NCBI GenBank assembly: GCA_030647255.1
Contig: JAUSJK010000053.1
Location: 1-44,151, forward strand
DNA: 44,151 nt
Reading direction: 5' to 3'
From: a bacterium
Lineage (GTDB): Bacteria; Patescibacteriota; Microgenomatia; UBA1406; GWC2-37-13
In this document: in pieces, positions 1 through 7,681 of the stretch
Layout of the letters: every line of letters starts with the position of its first letter
Position numbering within the stretch: the first letter of the stretch is position 1
Notes under the pieces: generated by a model
What the model saw: only the letters and a program-made list of their open reading frames with translations
What the model was told of the DNA's origin: nothing
The model's database searches: none
Made by a program: the position numbers and the translations under genes

Positions 1-826
1 GAATCTCTAAAAGTTGACTGACACTGAGACACGAAAGCTAGGGGAGCGAAGCAGATTAGAGACCTGCGTAGTCCTAGCCCTAAACGAATGCTTGCTAGCT
101 GCATGAGATCGGAACTTAGTCGTGAGGCAACTCACGACTGATTTCTGATTTCGTGTGGCGAAGGTAACCCGTTAAGCAAGCCGCCTGGGGAGTACGACCG
201 CAAGGTTAAAACTCAAAGGAATTGGCGGGGAGGCACACAACCAGTGGAACATGTGGTTTAATTCGAAACGAAACGAGGAACCTCACCAGGGTTTGACATC
301 CTAGTGAAATTCCGATGAAAGTCGGAACCTCCCGCAAGGGACACTAGAACAGGTGCTGCATGGCTGTCGTCAGTTCGTTCCGTGAGGAGTGCCCTTAAGT
401 GGGACAACGAACGCAACCCCCATCTTGTGTTATATTTGTCACAAGAGACTGCTCCACGTTTTTCGTGGGGAGGAAGGAGGGGCAGACGTCAAGTCAGCAT
501 GGTCCTTATACCCTGGGCTACACACATGTTACAATGGGGAGGACAGAGGGTTTTGCAAGCCGGCAACGGCAAGCGAATCCCTAAAACCTCCTCTCAGTAG
601 GGATTGAGGTCTGCAAGTCGACCTCATGAACCTGGAATTGGTAGTAATCGCGAATCAGCTATGTCGCGGTGAATACGTTCTTGCCTCTTGCACACACCGC
701 CCGTCAAGCCAACAAAGTCGAGGACATTTGAACCCCGATGTAAATCGGGGGAGAATCTTCTCGGCGATGAGGGTTAAGTCGTAACAAGGTATCCGTTCTG
801 GAAGGAGCGGATGGATCACCTCCTTT
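1..826 (+). rRNA. rrs: 16S ribosomal RNA, 3' part (5' end cut off by window)
   Basis: Conserved 16S landmarks appear in order: the 790-loop region (ATTAGAGACCTGCGTAGTCC, 55-74), the 915 region (AAACTCAAAGGAATTGGCGG, from about 209), the 1100 loop, the 1400 decoding region (GCACACACCGCCCGTC, about 690-706) and the 3' end GGATCACCTCCTTT (813-826). The gene enters at about E. coli position 735, so roughly half is present. The anti-Shine-Dalgarno CCTCC is intact. No intron is seen in this half. Helix 26 (98-159) is about twice the E. coli length because of a long hairpin capped by GCAA. The 1100-loop wording is typical of Microgenomates-type CPR bacteria. No tRNA or 23S gene follows; protein genes on the opposite strand begin within 150 nt. 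Confidence 0.97.
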
Positions 827-896
827 CTTTTTTTTATTTTCTTTTTAAAGAAAAATATGTGTTTTTCATCGAGCTCAAACTTAAAATAAAAAAAGT

Positions 897-921
897 GAAG
901 TATCTTCGCAAGAAGAGCTTC
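897..921 (+). other. hairpin downstream of 16S rRNA
   Basis: GAAG/CTTC and TCTTC/GAAGA pair around a GCAA loop, giving a stem of about nine pairs with small bulges, 70 nt after the rRNA 3' end. It may be an end-processing or termination structure of the 16S transcript. A T-rich stretch (826-845) lies between it and the rRNA. The function is inferred only from position. Confidence 0.35.
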
Positions 922-971
922 CTAACCCGATTTCTACCTACAATCCCTATTTGAATACTCCATTAAGAAGA

Positions 972-1799
972 TTATTTGAAGACGATTTCTACTTTCATCC
1001 CCGGTCTCGGGTGGTTGAACTCGTGTACGCCAGTTGTCGGGGTTTTTTCAGTAAAGTGCCTCCATATCGATATCTCAAGAAAAGGATTATCTCTTTTTCC
1101 TGAGGAACCTGGATACATAACCAGTTCCCCCGGTGTTCCTCCAAAAAGATTGCTCACATATTTGACTTTCTTCTTTGTATCATTTATGGATACCTCAACC
1201 ATTTCTCCATGTTCAAACTTTCCCTTAAAATCATCCAAAGATATAGTTGTTTTTATATTTCCATAGTTATCGATATGTCCTATATAGTGTTCTTGTACTT
1301 CAGGTATTTCATTAAGTGAAATCTCCTCAAATTCCATCTCATCCTCCATTGTATCCATTAGGTGAGCCGAAACCCTGGCATAGAGATCTCTTGATCTAAA
1401 CTGACTTCCTTTATCCAGTCCTTTATAGACATATGCTTCATCAATCTTTTTCTTTATGAAAGTAAAATCATATCCGGCATTCGGACCACAGATATATATG
1501 CCCGACTTTAACCTTACGATAATAAATTCCGCTCCTTTAGCTTTTTCTATCGATGTAGTAGTCTGAATACGAGGATCCGTATTCTCAAAAATAACTGTCT
1601 CCAGCGGCCTTCCATATCGTTCCTCTACCTCCACAATCTGGGAGATCAGATACGATGTATGGATAGTCGATGGAGTCGAAGATATAAATGTTATACGAGC
1701 CTGGGAAGAATCCTTCAAAAAACCGCTGACAGCCGAATTTACTTCCTGACAAGTAAGCGAATCCTCCACCCAATCGGCCACAACGATAAGTTTTTTCAT
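972..1799 (-). CDS. SAM hydrolase / SAM hydroxide adenosyltransferase-like protein (DUF62)
   Basis: 275 aa. The C-terminal half has the pattern of the S-adenosyl-L-methionine hydroxide adenosyltransferase family: a GPNAGYDF segment where the family has its substrate loop, SRDLYARVSAHL (family: GRD-F-P-AAHL) and GHIDNYGNIKT (family: I-Y-D-FGN--TN). Known members split SAM into adenosine and methionine using an activated water. The N-terminal TD-G-xDxYVG motif is poorly kept (the start reads VVADWVEDSLT), so activity is not certain. It is the third gene of a minus-strand operon, starting 12 nt after the NRAMP-like gene ends. Cytosolic; no signal peptide. Confidence 0.8.
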   Translation of the reverse strand: MKKLIVVADWVEDSLTCQEVNSAVSGFLKDSSQARITFISSTPSTIHTSYLISQIVEVEERYGRPLETVIFENTDPRIQTTTSIEKAKGAEFIIVRLKSGIYICGPNAGYDFTFIKKKIDEAYVYKGLDKGSQFRSRDLYARVSAHLMDTMEDEMEFEEISLNEIPEVQEHYIGHIDNYGNIKTTISLDDFKGKFEHGEMVEVSINDTKKKVKYVSNLFGGTPGELVMYPGSSGKRDNPFLEISIWRHFTEKTPTTGVHEFNHPRPGMKVEIVFK

Positions 1800-1811
1800 G
1801 CGCTTAATAAA

Positions 1812-3047
1812 TTATAAAAAGAAAGATACTATTGTAAATAATGATGCAATAATAATCAATACGGAAGAGATAATTGCAAAATAGTTGTACCATTTTTTAT
1901 TTGTATATGTTCCCATGAGTTCCTTATCATTTGTTATATTCAGGAGAAAATAAAATATTACAGGTAAAAGTATGCCGTTTACGGACTGAGTTACAAGAAC
2001 AATTTTAAACAGATTAACCGAAGGAATCAAGGCAATTAAACAGGCGATAACAAGCTGTGCCAGGAAAATAATATAAAACGCTTTCCCTTTTTGAAATGGA
2101 ACATCAAGACTGCCTACTAGACCGAAAAATTCGGAAAAAGCATAGGCTGTGGTCAAAGAAATGATGATGATACCCATAATTGCCGCATTGAGAAGGCCCA
2201 CTCCAAAGAGTATCCCGGCGAGTTCTCCGGCAAATGGACGAATAGCCAGAGCCGCTTCTTCACCCGAAACAAGCGGAATTTTATGCACAAAAAGAGTTGC
2301 CGCAGTCGCCACGATCATAAAGAAAGAGAAAAAGTTGGTAAGAAATGCACCGAAAAAAGTTTCAAACTGCACATACTTCAGCTTTTCTAAAGAGATTTTT
2401 TTATCGAGGAGATAGCTTTGAACAAAAAATTGTCCCCACGGTGTAATGGTGGTACCCAACACAGCTATGGCTGAAAATACAAATTCACCTGACAACTTGA
2501 GATCTGTAGGAAGAAATACACTAACAAATGCTTTTTCCCAATCGGGAGATCCTTTCACAGCTGATATGACATACGCAAAGTAAAGAACCATTCCCAAAAG
2601 AAATAACCTCTGATTGGTAATATAATTCCCTTTTGAAACAAACAAAAATGCGAAAACAATGATGAGAACCATAAAAGGAATCGTCGGAATATGAAACATG
2701 GACGTAGTTGTTTTTAACGCAGCAAAATTAGCAACAATCGATCCCATATTAGCCAGACTCAAAGCAAAAAATACCACAATAGAGACGAGTATTCCAAACT
2801 TTTCCCGAATGATATCACCCAGTCCTTTACCTGTTACAATAGCTATACGGATACCCATTTCTTGTGTAATACCCAAAAGTAACGTTACATAAAATAAGAC
2901 AAAAAGCATGGAGTATCCAAACCTGGCTCCGGCAAGTGAATAGGTGGCAACCCCCGCTGCATCGTTATCCGAAATAGCGGTGATGGTTGCAGGACCAAAT
3001 ACGAGTAGGAAAAGGAGCAGTCTTCTTTTTAAACTGGATAGATTCAT
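1812..3047 (-). CDS. NRAMP-superfamily divalent metal transporter (possible Mg-type)
   Basis: 411 aa, almost entirely hydrophobic, about 11 membrane segments, LeuT-fold NRAMP family. The two metal-binding segments differ from classical Mn/Fe NRAMPs. TM1 reads SDNDAAG (26-32) where canonical members have DPGN, and TM6 reads TTITPWGQ (P203, W204) where canonical members have MPH. Asp27 or Asp29 could still be a metal ligand, but the soft methionine ligand is absent. Loss of that Met is a feature of NRAMP-related magnesium transporters, so Mg2+ or another hard cation is a reasonable guess; Mn2+ cannot be excluded, especially with a Mn-type SOD nearby. Its start overlaps the stop of the upstream sensor gene by ATGA (3044-3047), so translation is probably coupled. 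Confidence 0.85.
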   Translation of the reverse strand: MNLSSLKRRLLLFLLVFGPATITAISDNDAAGVATYSLAGARFGYSMLFVLFYVTLLLGITQEMGIRIAIVTGKGLGDIIREKFGILVSIVVFFALSLANMGSIVANFAALKTTTSMFHIPTIPFMVLIIVFAFLFVSKGNYITNQRLFLLGMVLYFAYVISAVKGSPDWEKAFVSVFLPTDLKLSGEFVFSAIAVLGTTITPWGQFFVQSYLLDKKISLEKLKYVQFETFFGAFLTNFFSFFMIVATAATLFVHKIPLVSGEEAALAIRPFAGELAGILFGVGLLNAAIMGIIIISLTTAYAFSEFFGLVGSLDVPFQKGKAFYIIFLAQLVIACLIALIPSVNLFKIVLVTQSVNGILLPVIFYFLLNITNDKELMGTYTNKKWYNYFAIISSVLIIIASLFTIVSFFL

Positions 3048-4258
3048 AGTGATAATTTACTTAATATAAAATCTGCCATATCATCAAATGTGACGATCCC
3101 CAAAATCTTTTTTTCCCGGTCGAGGACAGGGAGTGCATGCAGCTTATATTTGAGCATTTTATTTACCGCAATCTCTTCGGGTGTGGTCAGATGAATGACA
3201 ACTACATCCTGTCTCATGCATTTGTATAACGGAGTGTCTACATGTTGCAGAAGTAATTCATGCAAGCTTATCACTCCGATAAGTTGATTTTGTTCGTTTG
3301 TCACATATACATAACTGAAGAATGAAAAATCGGCCGCTTCCCTTTTTATGGCTTCCATCGTTTTTCCAACAGATAACTGGGAAGATAAAGCTAAATACTC
3401 CGACGTAATGAGTCCTCCGATAGGCGTCTTGGCCAGATGTAATAGGTACTCCACTTCTTTCTTCTTTTCAGAACTGAGAATATTGATTACCACTTCTCTT
3501 CTTTTTTTACTCAAGGTCAATAATATATCCGCCGCATCATCTGGGTCAACCAACGAAATGATCTTGGCAGATTTTTCGGGAGAAAAACTCCGAAATAGCA
3601 CTGTCTGATAATTGACATTGAGATTACCGATAACTTCAGCCGCAAAATCATCTTCTAAGATATTAAGGATTTTGGTGACATTGCGAATATTGGTTTTTTC
3701 CAGATAGTCGGCAAGGTCTTCAGGGCGTATTTTCTCCAGTTTATCTTCTTCCTTTTTTAACCGTACTCTTCCTTGTGCCAGTTCCAGAGGGTGAATATCA
3801 GCCCAGGATAAAAAATTGGGGACTATTCGTAGTCCCAAAAATGTAAGCAGTTGCAGCGAAGCATGCTCGATCTTTAACCATCTGAGTATTCCCAAAATCC
3901 CTATATCCGCCCCGGCGATATACAATGTCGGTTTGTCCTGGATTACAATGTCGTTTACCCGCACAACTTTGTTTCCCTTTATATCTATAACCTGTTTATC
4001 AACTACGTTGATATCCACGAAAAGCTCATTTTCTATAAGTTCAGTCGTCTGATAGTTTTTAGCAATAACTATATGAGAGTTTATTTTTTTGAGATATTCA
4101 ATGGGGACGTTGAGTTTTTCCTTCGTGTCTGTTTTGATGACAATTTTTGTGATATTAGGTTTTTCGGAGGCAATGAAGATAAGATCCTGGAGACGACCAA
4201 TATATACATTGTCCTCGGTATACACTTTTTTGCCCTTTACCTCTGAAAAGTAGAGCAT
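3044..4258 (-). CDS. PRC-barrel / MgtE N-domain / CBS-pair cytosolic sensor protein
   Basis: 404 aa. In order: one or two PRC-barrel-like beta domains (about 1-130), an MgtE intracellular N-domain helical repeat (about 170-275, with the family wording LVDPDDAADILLTLSKKRREVV) and two CBS repeats (about 285-400). The membrane domain of MgtE is missing, so the protein carries the Mg2+-sensing, gating part of a magnesium channel without a pore. The next gene, overlapping by 4 nt, is an NRAMP-like carrier; the pair probably forms one complex in which this protein senses cytosolic Mg2+ and gates the carrier. That complex is an inference. First gene of the operon; a TATAAT box (4267-4272) sits 8 nt before the ATG, so the mRNA is probably leaderless. 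Confidence 0.87.
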   Translation of the reverse strand: MLYFSEVKGKKVYTEDNVYIGRLQDLIFIASEKPNITKIVIKTDTKEKLNVPIEYLKKINSHIVIAKNYQTTELIENELFVDINVVDKQVIDIKGNKVVRVNDIVIQDKPTLYIAGADIGILGILRWLKIEHASLQLLTFLGLRIVPNFLSWADIHPLELAQGRVRLKKEEDKLEKIRPEDLADYLEKTNIRNVTKILNILEDDFAAEVIGNLNVNYQTVLFRSFSPEKSAKIISLVDPDDAADILLTLSKKRREVVINILSSEKKKEVEYLLHLAKTPIGGLITSEYLALSSQLSVGKTMEAIKREAADFSFFSYVYVTNEQNQLIGVISLHELLLQHVDTPLYKCMRQDVVVIHLTTPEEIAVNKMLKYKLHALPVLDREKKILGIVTFDDMADFILSKLSL

Positions 4259-4266
4259 ACGGCTAT

Positions 4267-4272
4267 ATTATA
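4267..4272 (-). promoter_or_regulatory. -10 box of the metal-transport operon, leaderless spacing
   Basis: TATAAT on the minus strand, 8 nt before the ATG at 4258. Transcription starting 6-8 nt after the box would begin at or next to the start codon. No Shine-Dalgarno sequence lies between. Confidence 0.6.
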
Positions 4273-4444
4273 CACCACAAATATGTAATTTAACTCCTTT
4301 TTTAGGAAGTATTTGTTGTGCATATAGAAGTTATATAGATATACTAGAGAAGTGTCAAGGGTATAAAATAAGTCTGACATCAAATCCCATTACTGGAGCA
4401 TATGCTATAATAAAAAGGCTAGCGTGCCTAGTTTCAAGGTGAAA

Positions 4445-4516
4445 GGGTGTGTAGTTTAACGGTAAAACAGTTCTCTGATAAAGAACAGAGCGATGGTTCG
4501 ACTCCATCCACACCCA
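4445..4516 (+). tRNA. tRNA-Ile (GAT)
   Basis: Complete cloverleaf: acceptor GGGTGTG/CACACCC, D arm GTTT/AAAC, anticodon stem GTTCT/AGAAC with loop CTGATAA (anticodon GAT), T stem GATGG/CCATC with loop TTCGACT, discriminator A at 4516. The next bases are CCG, so CCA is not encoded. It stands alone; a small hairpin (CCGAGT CAA ACTCGG, 4517-4531) follows. Confidence 0.95.
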
Positions 4517-4647
4517 CCGAGTCAAACTCGGCTTCGCCAAGTCGAACTTAACTTCGCATTAGATAAGCCATATGCCTTCGGGTCAACCTCCACGTCACAG
4601 CCTTTACCTTTCATATTTCCGTCTTAGTTGTTATAATATCTGCTCTT

Positions 4648-5589
4648 ATGCTAGGCTTAACGTTAGAAAATGCCGTTCAAAAAGAAAACACTGGGGTAAA
4701 AGAGAAATTGCAAAATAATATTCGTCTTTTTGTAGGTGGCCTTATTTATAAGCCGTCTCATCATATTTATTGTCTCTCCGACTTATACTTACCTGCACGG
4801 CAAAAAGTGGCAACTGCTATTTTAGACGGATATGCCCCTGAAGCATTTGATGACGTAGAAAAATCTTCTCGAGAAGCCCTTGGAGAGATGGATGACACGC
4901 TAAGCGAGATCTTTAATAAGACTAGTCTACAAGAGGTTCTATCTTTTCTAAAAAAGGCACTTATCTATCCTTATGGAGATAGGACAAATAGATTTGATTT
5001 AACAAGAGGTCTTCATTATGACCTTCGGCTACAAGTACAACAAAACATATTAAATTTGGATCCTGTAATAGCTTCTTTCTTATTCGCTGGGATCCCGCTC
5101 ACCCTTGAATCACCTCCTCTTTCAGATATGACATCACTCATGTTAAGTAATCGTGAAAAACATATACCTATTCTACCTATTCAATTTGGTGTTATAAAAT
5201 CGGGAAATAATGTAATTATAAAAGACTGTCCAGTAAAAATTTTCACTCTTTCCTCTAATGCTCACTTAGATTATGAGCGTGACATGACAGACTCTCATAA
5301 TGAAGTATTTTCCTCTTTAGAGATAGGACGACTAGAAGGATCAGCACAAATACAAGCTCAAAGAAGAAATCCTAAAGACTCAACTCTAACTGCCCAAATT
5401 GCTGAATTAATTAATGGAAGTAGTTTGTTCGCTGAAGGAGCCAATTTGACTATTATTGAAACATTTCCGGGAAGTAAATTAGACTTATCAAATTCTGTCG
5501 CTAATATAAACATACATCGAGGAGATTCAACTTCATATACTTCGGTGATAAACTTGGTATCTAATGGCCATTATAAATCGAGAGAATAA
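4648..5589 (+). CDS. hypothetical protein
   Basis: 313 aa, no family recognised. Mixed alpha/beta composition without membrane segments or signal peptide, so probably cytosolic. The N-terminal half is helical and charged; the C-terminal part (from about residue 170) is richer in beta-type residues and short Ser/Asn turns. A TATAAT box at 4632-4637 ends 10 nt before the ATG, giving at most a very short leader. It lies alone between tRNA-Ile and tRNA-Val, a common place for lineage-specific genes. The reading frame is long, free of internal stops and has codon use like its neighbours, so it is very likely a real gene. Confidence 0.7.
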   Translation: MLGLTLENAVQKENTGVKEKLQNNIRLFVGGLIYKPSHHIYCLSDLYLPARQKVATAILDGYAPEAFDDVEKSSREALGEMDDTLSEIFNKTSLQEVLSFLKKALIYPYGDRTNRFDLTRGLHYDLRLQVQQNILNLDPVIASFLFAGIPLTLESPPLSDMTSLMLSNREKHIPILPIQFGVIKSGNNVIIKDCPVKIFTLSSNAHLDYERDMTDSHNEVFSSLEIGRLEGSAQIQAQRRNPKDSTLTAQIAELINGSSLFAEGANLTIIETFPGSKLDLSNSVANINIHRGDSTSYTSVINLVSNGHYKSRE

Positions 5590-5718
5590 TATTCGCCGAT
5601 ATTCAAATACTTTAGACTTCAAGAAAGATGTTCAGTTTTTTGATAAAATATAGAAATTGGCCCCTTAGCTCCTTCCTACGTCTCGATTTGCGAGAATACG
5701 GAAGAGCAGGGTTGATAA

Positions 5719-5793
5719 GGACTCGTAGCTCAACGGTAGAGCGCTTCGTTTACATCGAAGATGTTAGAGGTTCAAATCCTCTCGAGTCCACCA
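5719..5793 (+). tRNA. tRNA-Val (TAC)
   Basis: Acceptor GGACTCG/CGAGTCC, D arm GCTC/GAGC, anticodon stem CTTCG/CGAAG with loop TTTACAT (anticodon TAC), T stem AGAGG/CCTCT with loop TTCAAAT, discriminator A (5790) and an encoded CCA (5791-5793). Encoding CCA contrasts with the other three tRNAs in the window. Confidence 0.96.
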
Positions 5794-5797
5794 CAAT

Positions 5798-5846
5798 AGA
5801 CCTTAGACTTTAGACCTTAGATTTTAGTCGCTAGTCGTTAGAAGAC
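5798..5846 (+). repeat. heptamer array (7 units of 7 nt)
   Basis: Directly after tRNA-Val: AGACCTT, AGACTTT, AGACCTT, AGATTTT, AGTCGCT, AGTCGTT, AGAAGAC. Every unit starts with AG at an exact 7-nt spacing. The array ends just before the -10 box (TAGTAT, 5851-5856) of the next gene. Similar 7-nt-period arrays with other sequences occur at 25146-25224, 30466-30534 and 36752-36779. Confidence 0.8.
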
Positions 5847-5863
5847 AAAATAGTATACGATGT

Positions 5864-7633
5864 ATGAACGGGAACACAAATAATATTAGCCTGATAGGAC
5901 TGTCTCAACATGAAGAAATGACAGGGAGAAAAGTACCTCATTTACGATATATAAAGCACGTTTTTTTTATTCTTAAGGAACCTGTGCAAGAAGTTGGTGG
6001 GCATTGGCAGGATCTTTATCAAAAAGTAAAATCATTTAATAATAGCACTGAACTTTCCGATTCTGTACACGACGTACTGCAAGCCTGGATTGAAAATAAG
6101 GTTTCTCCTCTCAAAAAATCTGTTCATAGTCTTCGTCAACTTACCAACAAAAGTCTCGTAGAGGCGATTCTTGAAGGATGGTTATCTACGGATATACACG
6201 ACCGTCAAGGCAATCCAATTAGTTTAAATGGGCAAAGAAGAGGCGTCCTTCTTGCAACTATGTCCCACATCATTCGCAAAGTTGAAACAACCATGTATGT
6301 GAATATCCTTAAAAAAGCTTCTTCGAATGATCTGGAAAAACTTGGGCTTGATGAAAGTTTAAAAAAACTAACTGTCGATTTACTCACGACATCATTGAAA
6401 ACAGACCCTCTCTTCGTAAGATTTTTAACTTATACGCAGGTAAGCTCAACTAAAACAAAACAAACAACAACAGAAACTCTCTATATTACTGAGAACGAGC
6501 CTTATTCAATTCGTACCTTTTTTCCTAGAGAAACTAAGTTACTTGCTCGTCATTTTCAAAAACTGGCACAAGAAGGGGGAGACTGGGTTAAAAAACCTGG
6601 CGGTGGAGATTTCCAAAAATATCTTAATGTTGTCGGTCAATACTATGCGGCAATCGACCACCAGGAATCCTCAAGATTAAGAGGCGAAGCTAACGCCCTC
6701 TATAAACAATGTCTTAAGGCGGGTTTCCCCATTATTCTGACAGGTGATAACGATGAAATTATGAGATCTCCCAATAGAGATCCGGAGATCAAAGTTTCTG
6801 TCCGTACACGAGAAGCGAAAGAAGAAGAAAATAGGTGGGAAAAAATGAAACATGCCTTCGCATCTTCTCTTGAAGATATTGAAGCCCAAAATCAAAAAGC
6901 TTCCGTGACTGACCAACTCATCATAGGTTCTGTTGTTTTTGGTAGTTATGGAATAAACTCTATATTTAGTACCGTTGCCCAAGAGAATCCGACGATTCAA
7001 ATCTTTTTGGACACACAGGCAAGAGCATATGACCGGGGATTTCCCAATGAGTGGCTGAAAAAATATATATCCGGAACTGCGAAAGCTTTTATAAAGCTGT
7101 CTGACTCGCAAGCGACCGGCCTTATGGAGTGTATGTCCCGGACAAACACTGTCCTCCATGAACTTTCTCATTGGGTCTTTGGCGAAGATTCAAAAGAAAC
7201 CTTGAGATTCGAAAACGGGCCAACCAATCGCACTATGCAAGAAGTAAAAGCTGAGACTTTATATCGAGCCCTCATTCCGCAGATGCTTCAGAAGGAAGCT
7301 CTTGAAGGCACATTGGAGCAATGGGCCATGGGGACATGCGCCACATCACTCCAAATTCTCAAAGATAATAGTGGCGATTGGAATGACGATTATTTCTTGG
7401 GTGCAGTTTTTTCTTTGAACGATCTACTGGACAAGGATATTGTAACGATTGTCAATAACCAGTTACACATACAAGATGTTCAAAAATATTTTGTTACTAT
7501 GCAGGAACAAGCCAAAGAAATAGTAGCTCTTCACCAAAATTCTGAAATGAATGAAACAAAAGCAAAAGAATGGATAAAACAGAGGTGCCAGCCAAACGAT
7601 GCACTAAAAAAAATATTAAAAATGATCGAATAA
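5864..7633 (+). CDS. putative gluzincin metallopeptidase-like protein
   Basis: 589 aa. It contains HELSH at residues 432-436 (HExxH zinc motif), followed by EVKAE (E460, E464) about 25-30 residues on, where a gluzincin keeps its third zinc ligand. The phrase VLHELSH...EVKAETLYRAL recalls the HELLGH...EECRAE layout of dipeptidyl peptidase III (M49), but the motif is five residues, not six, and the rest of the protein is not recognisable, so the link is tentative. No signal peptide or clear membrane segment; acidic, Lys/Glu-rich and probably cytosolic. A TAGTAT box 7 nt before the ATG suggests a leaderless mRNA. 48 nt separate it from the AAA+ gene, which has its own -10. Confidence 0.6.
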   Translation: MNGNTNNISLIGLSQHEEMTGRKVPHLRYIKHVFFILKEPVQEVGGHWQDLYQKVKSFNNSTELSDSVHDVLQAWIENKVSPLKKSVHSLRQLTNKSLVEAILEGWLSTDIHDRQGNPISLNGQRRGVLLATMSHIIRKVETTMYVNILKKASSNDLEKLGLDESLKKLTVDLLTTSLKTDPLFVRFLTYTQVSSTKTKQTTTETLYITENEPYSIRTFFPRETKLLARHFQKLAQEGGDWVKKPGGGDFQKYLNVVGQYYAAIDHQESSRLRGEANALYKQCLKAGFPIILTGDNDEIMRSPNRDPEIKVSVRTREAKEEENRWEKMKHAFASSLEDIEAQNQKASVTDQLIIGSVVFGSYGINSIFSTVAQENPTIQIFLDTQARAYDRGFPNEWLKKYISGTAKAFIKLSDSQATGLMECMSRTNTVLHELSHWVFGEDSKETLRFENGPTNRTMQEVKAETLYRALIPQMLQKEALEGTLEQWAMGTCATSLQILKDNSGDWNDDYFLGAVFSLNDLLDKDIVTIVNNQLHIQDVQKYFVTMQEQAKEIVALHQNSEMNETKAKEWIKQRCQPNDALKKILKMIE

Positions 7634-7681
7634 ACTAACAACCCTTTCATCTCTTCTCCATATTTCTGTATAATCAATTTC

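Noticed and set aside
382-607. Three overlapping short reading frames inside the 16S gene
   Set aside because: They lie within conserved rRNA sequence and have no coding signal.
4355-4540. 62-codon minus-strand reading frame over tRNA-Ile
   Set aside because: It is the antisense of the tRNA gene; frames of this kind over tRNAs are a known annotation artefact.
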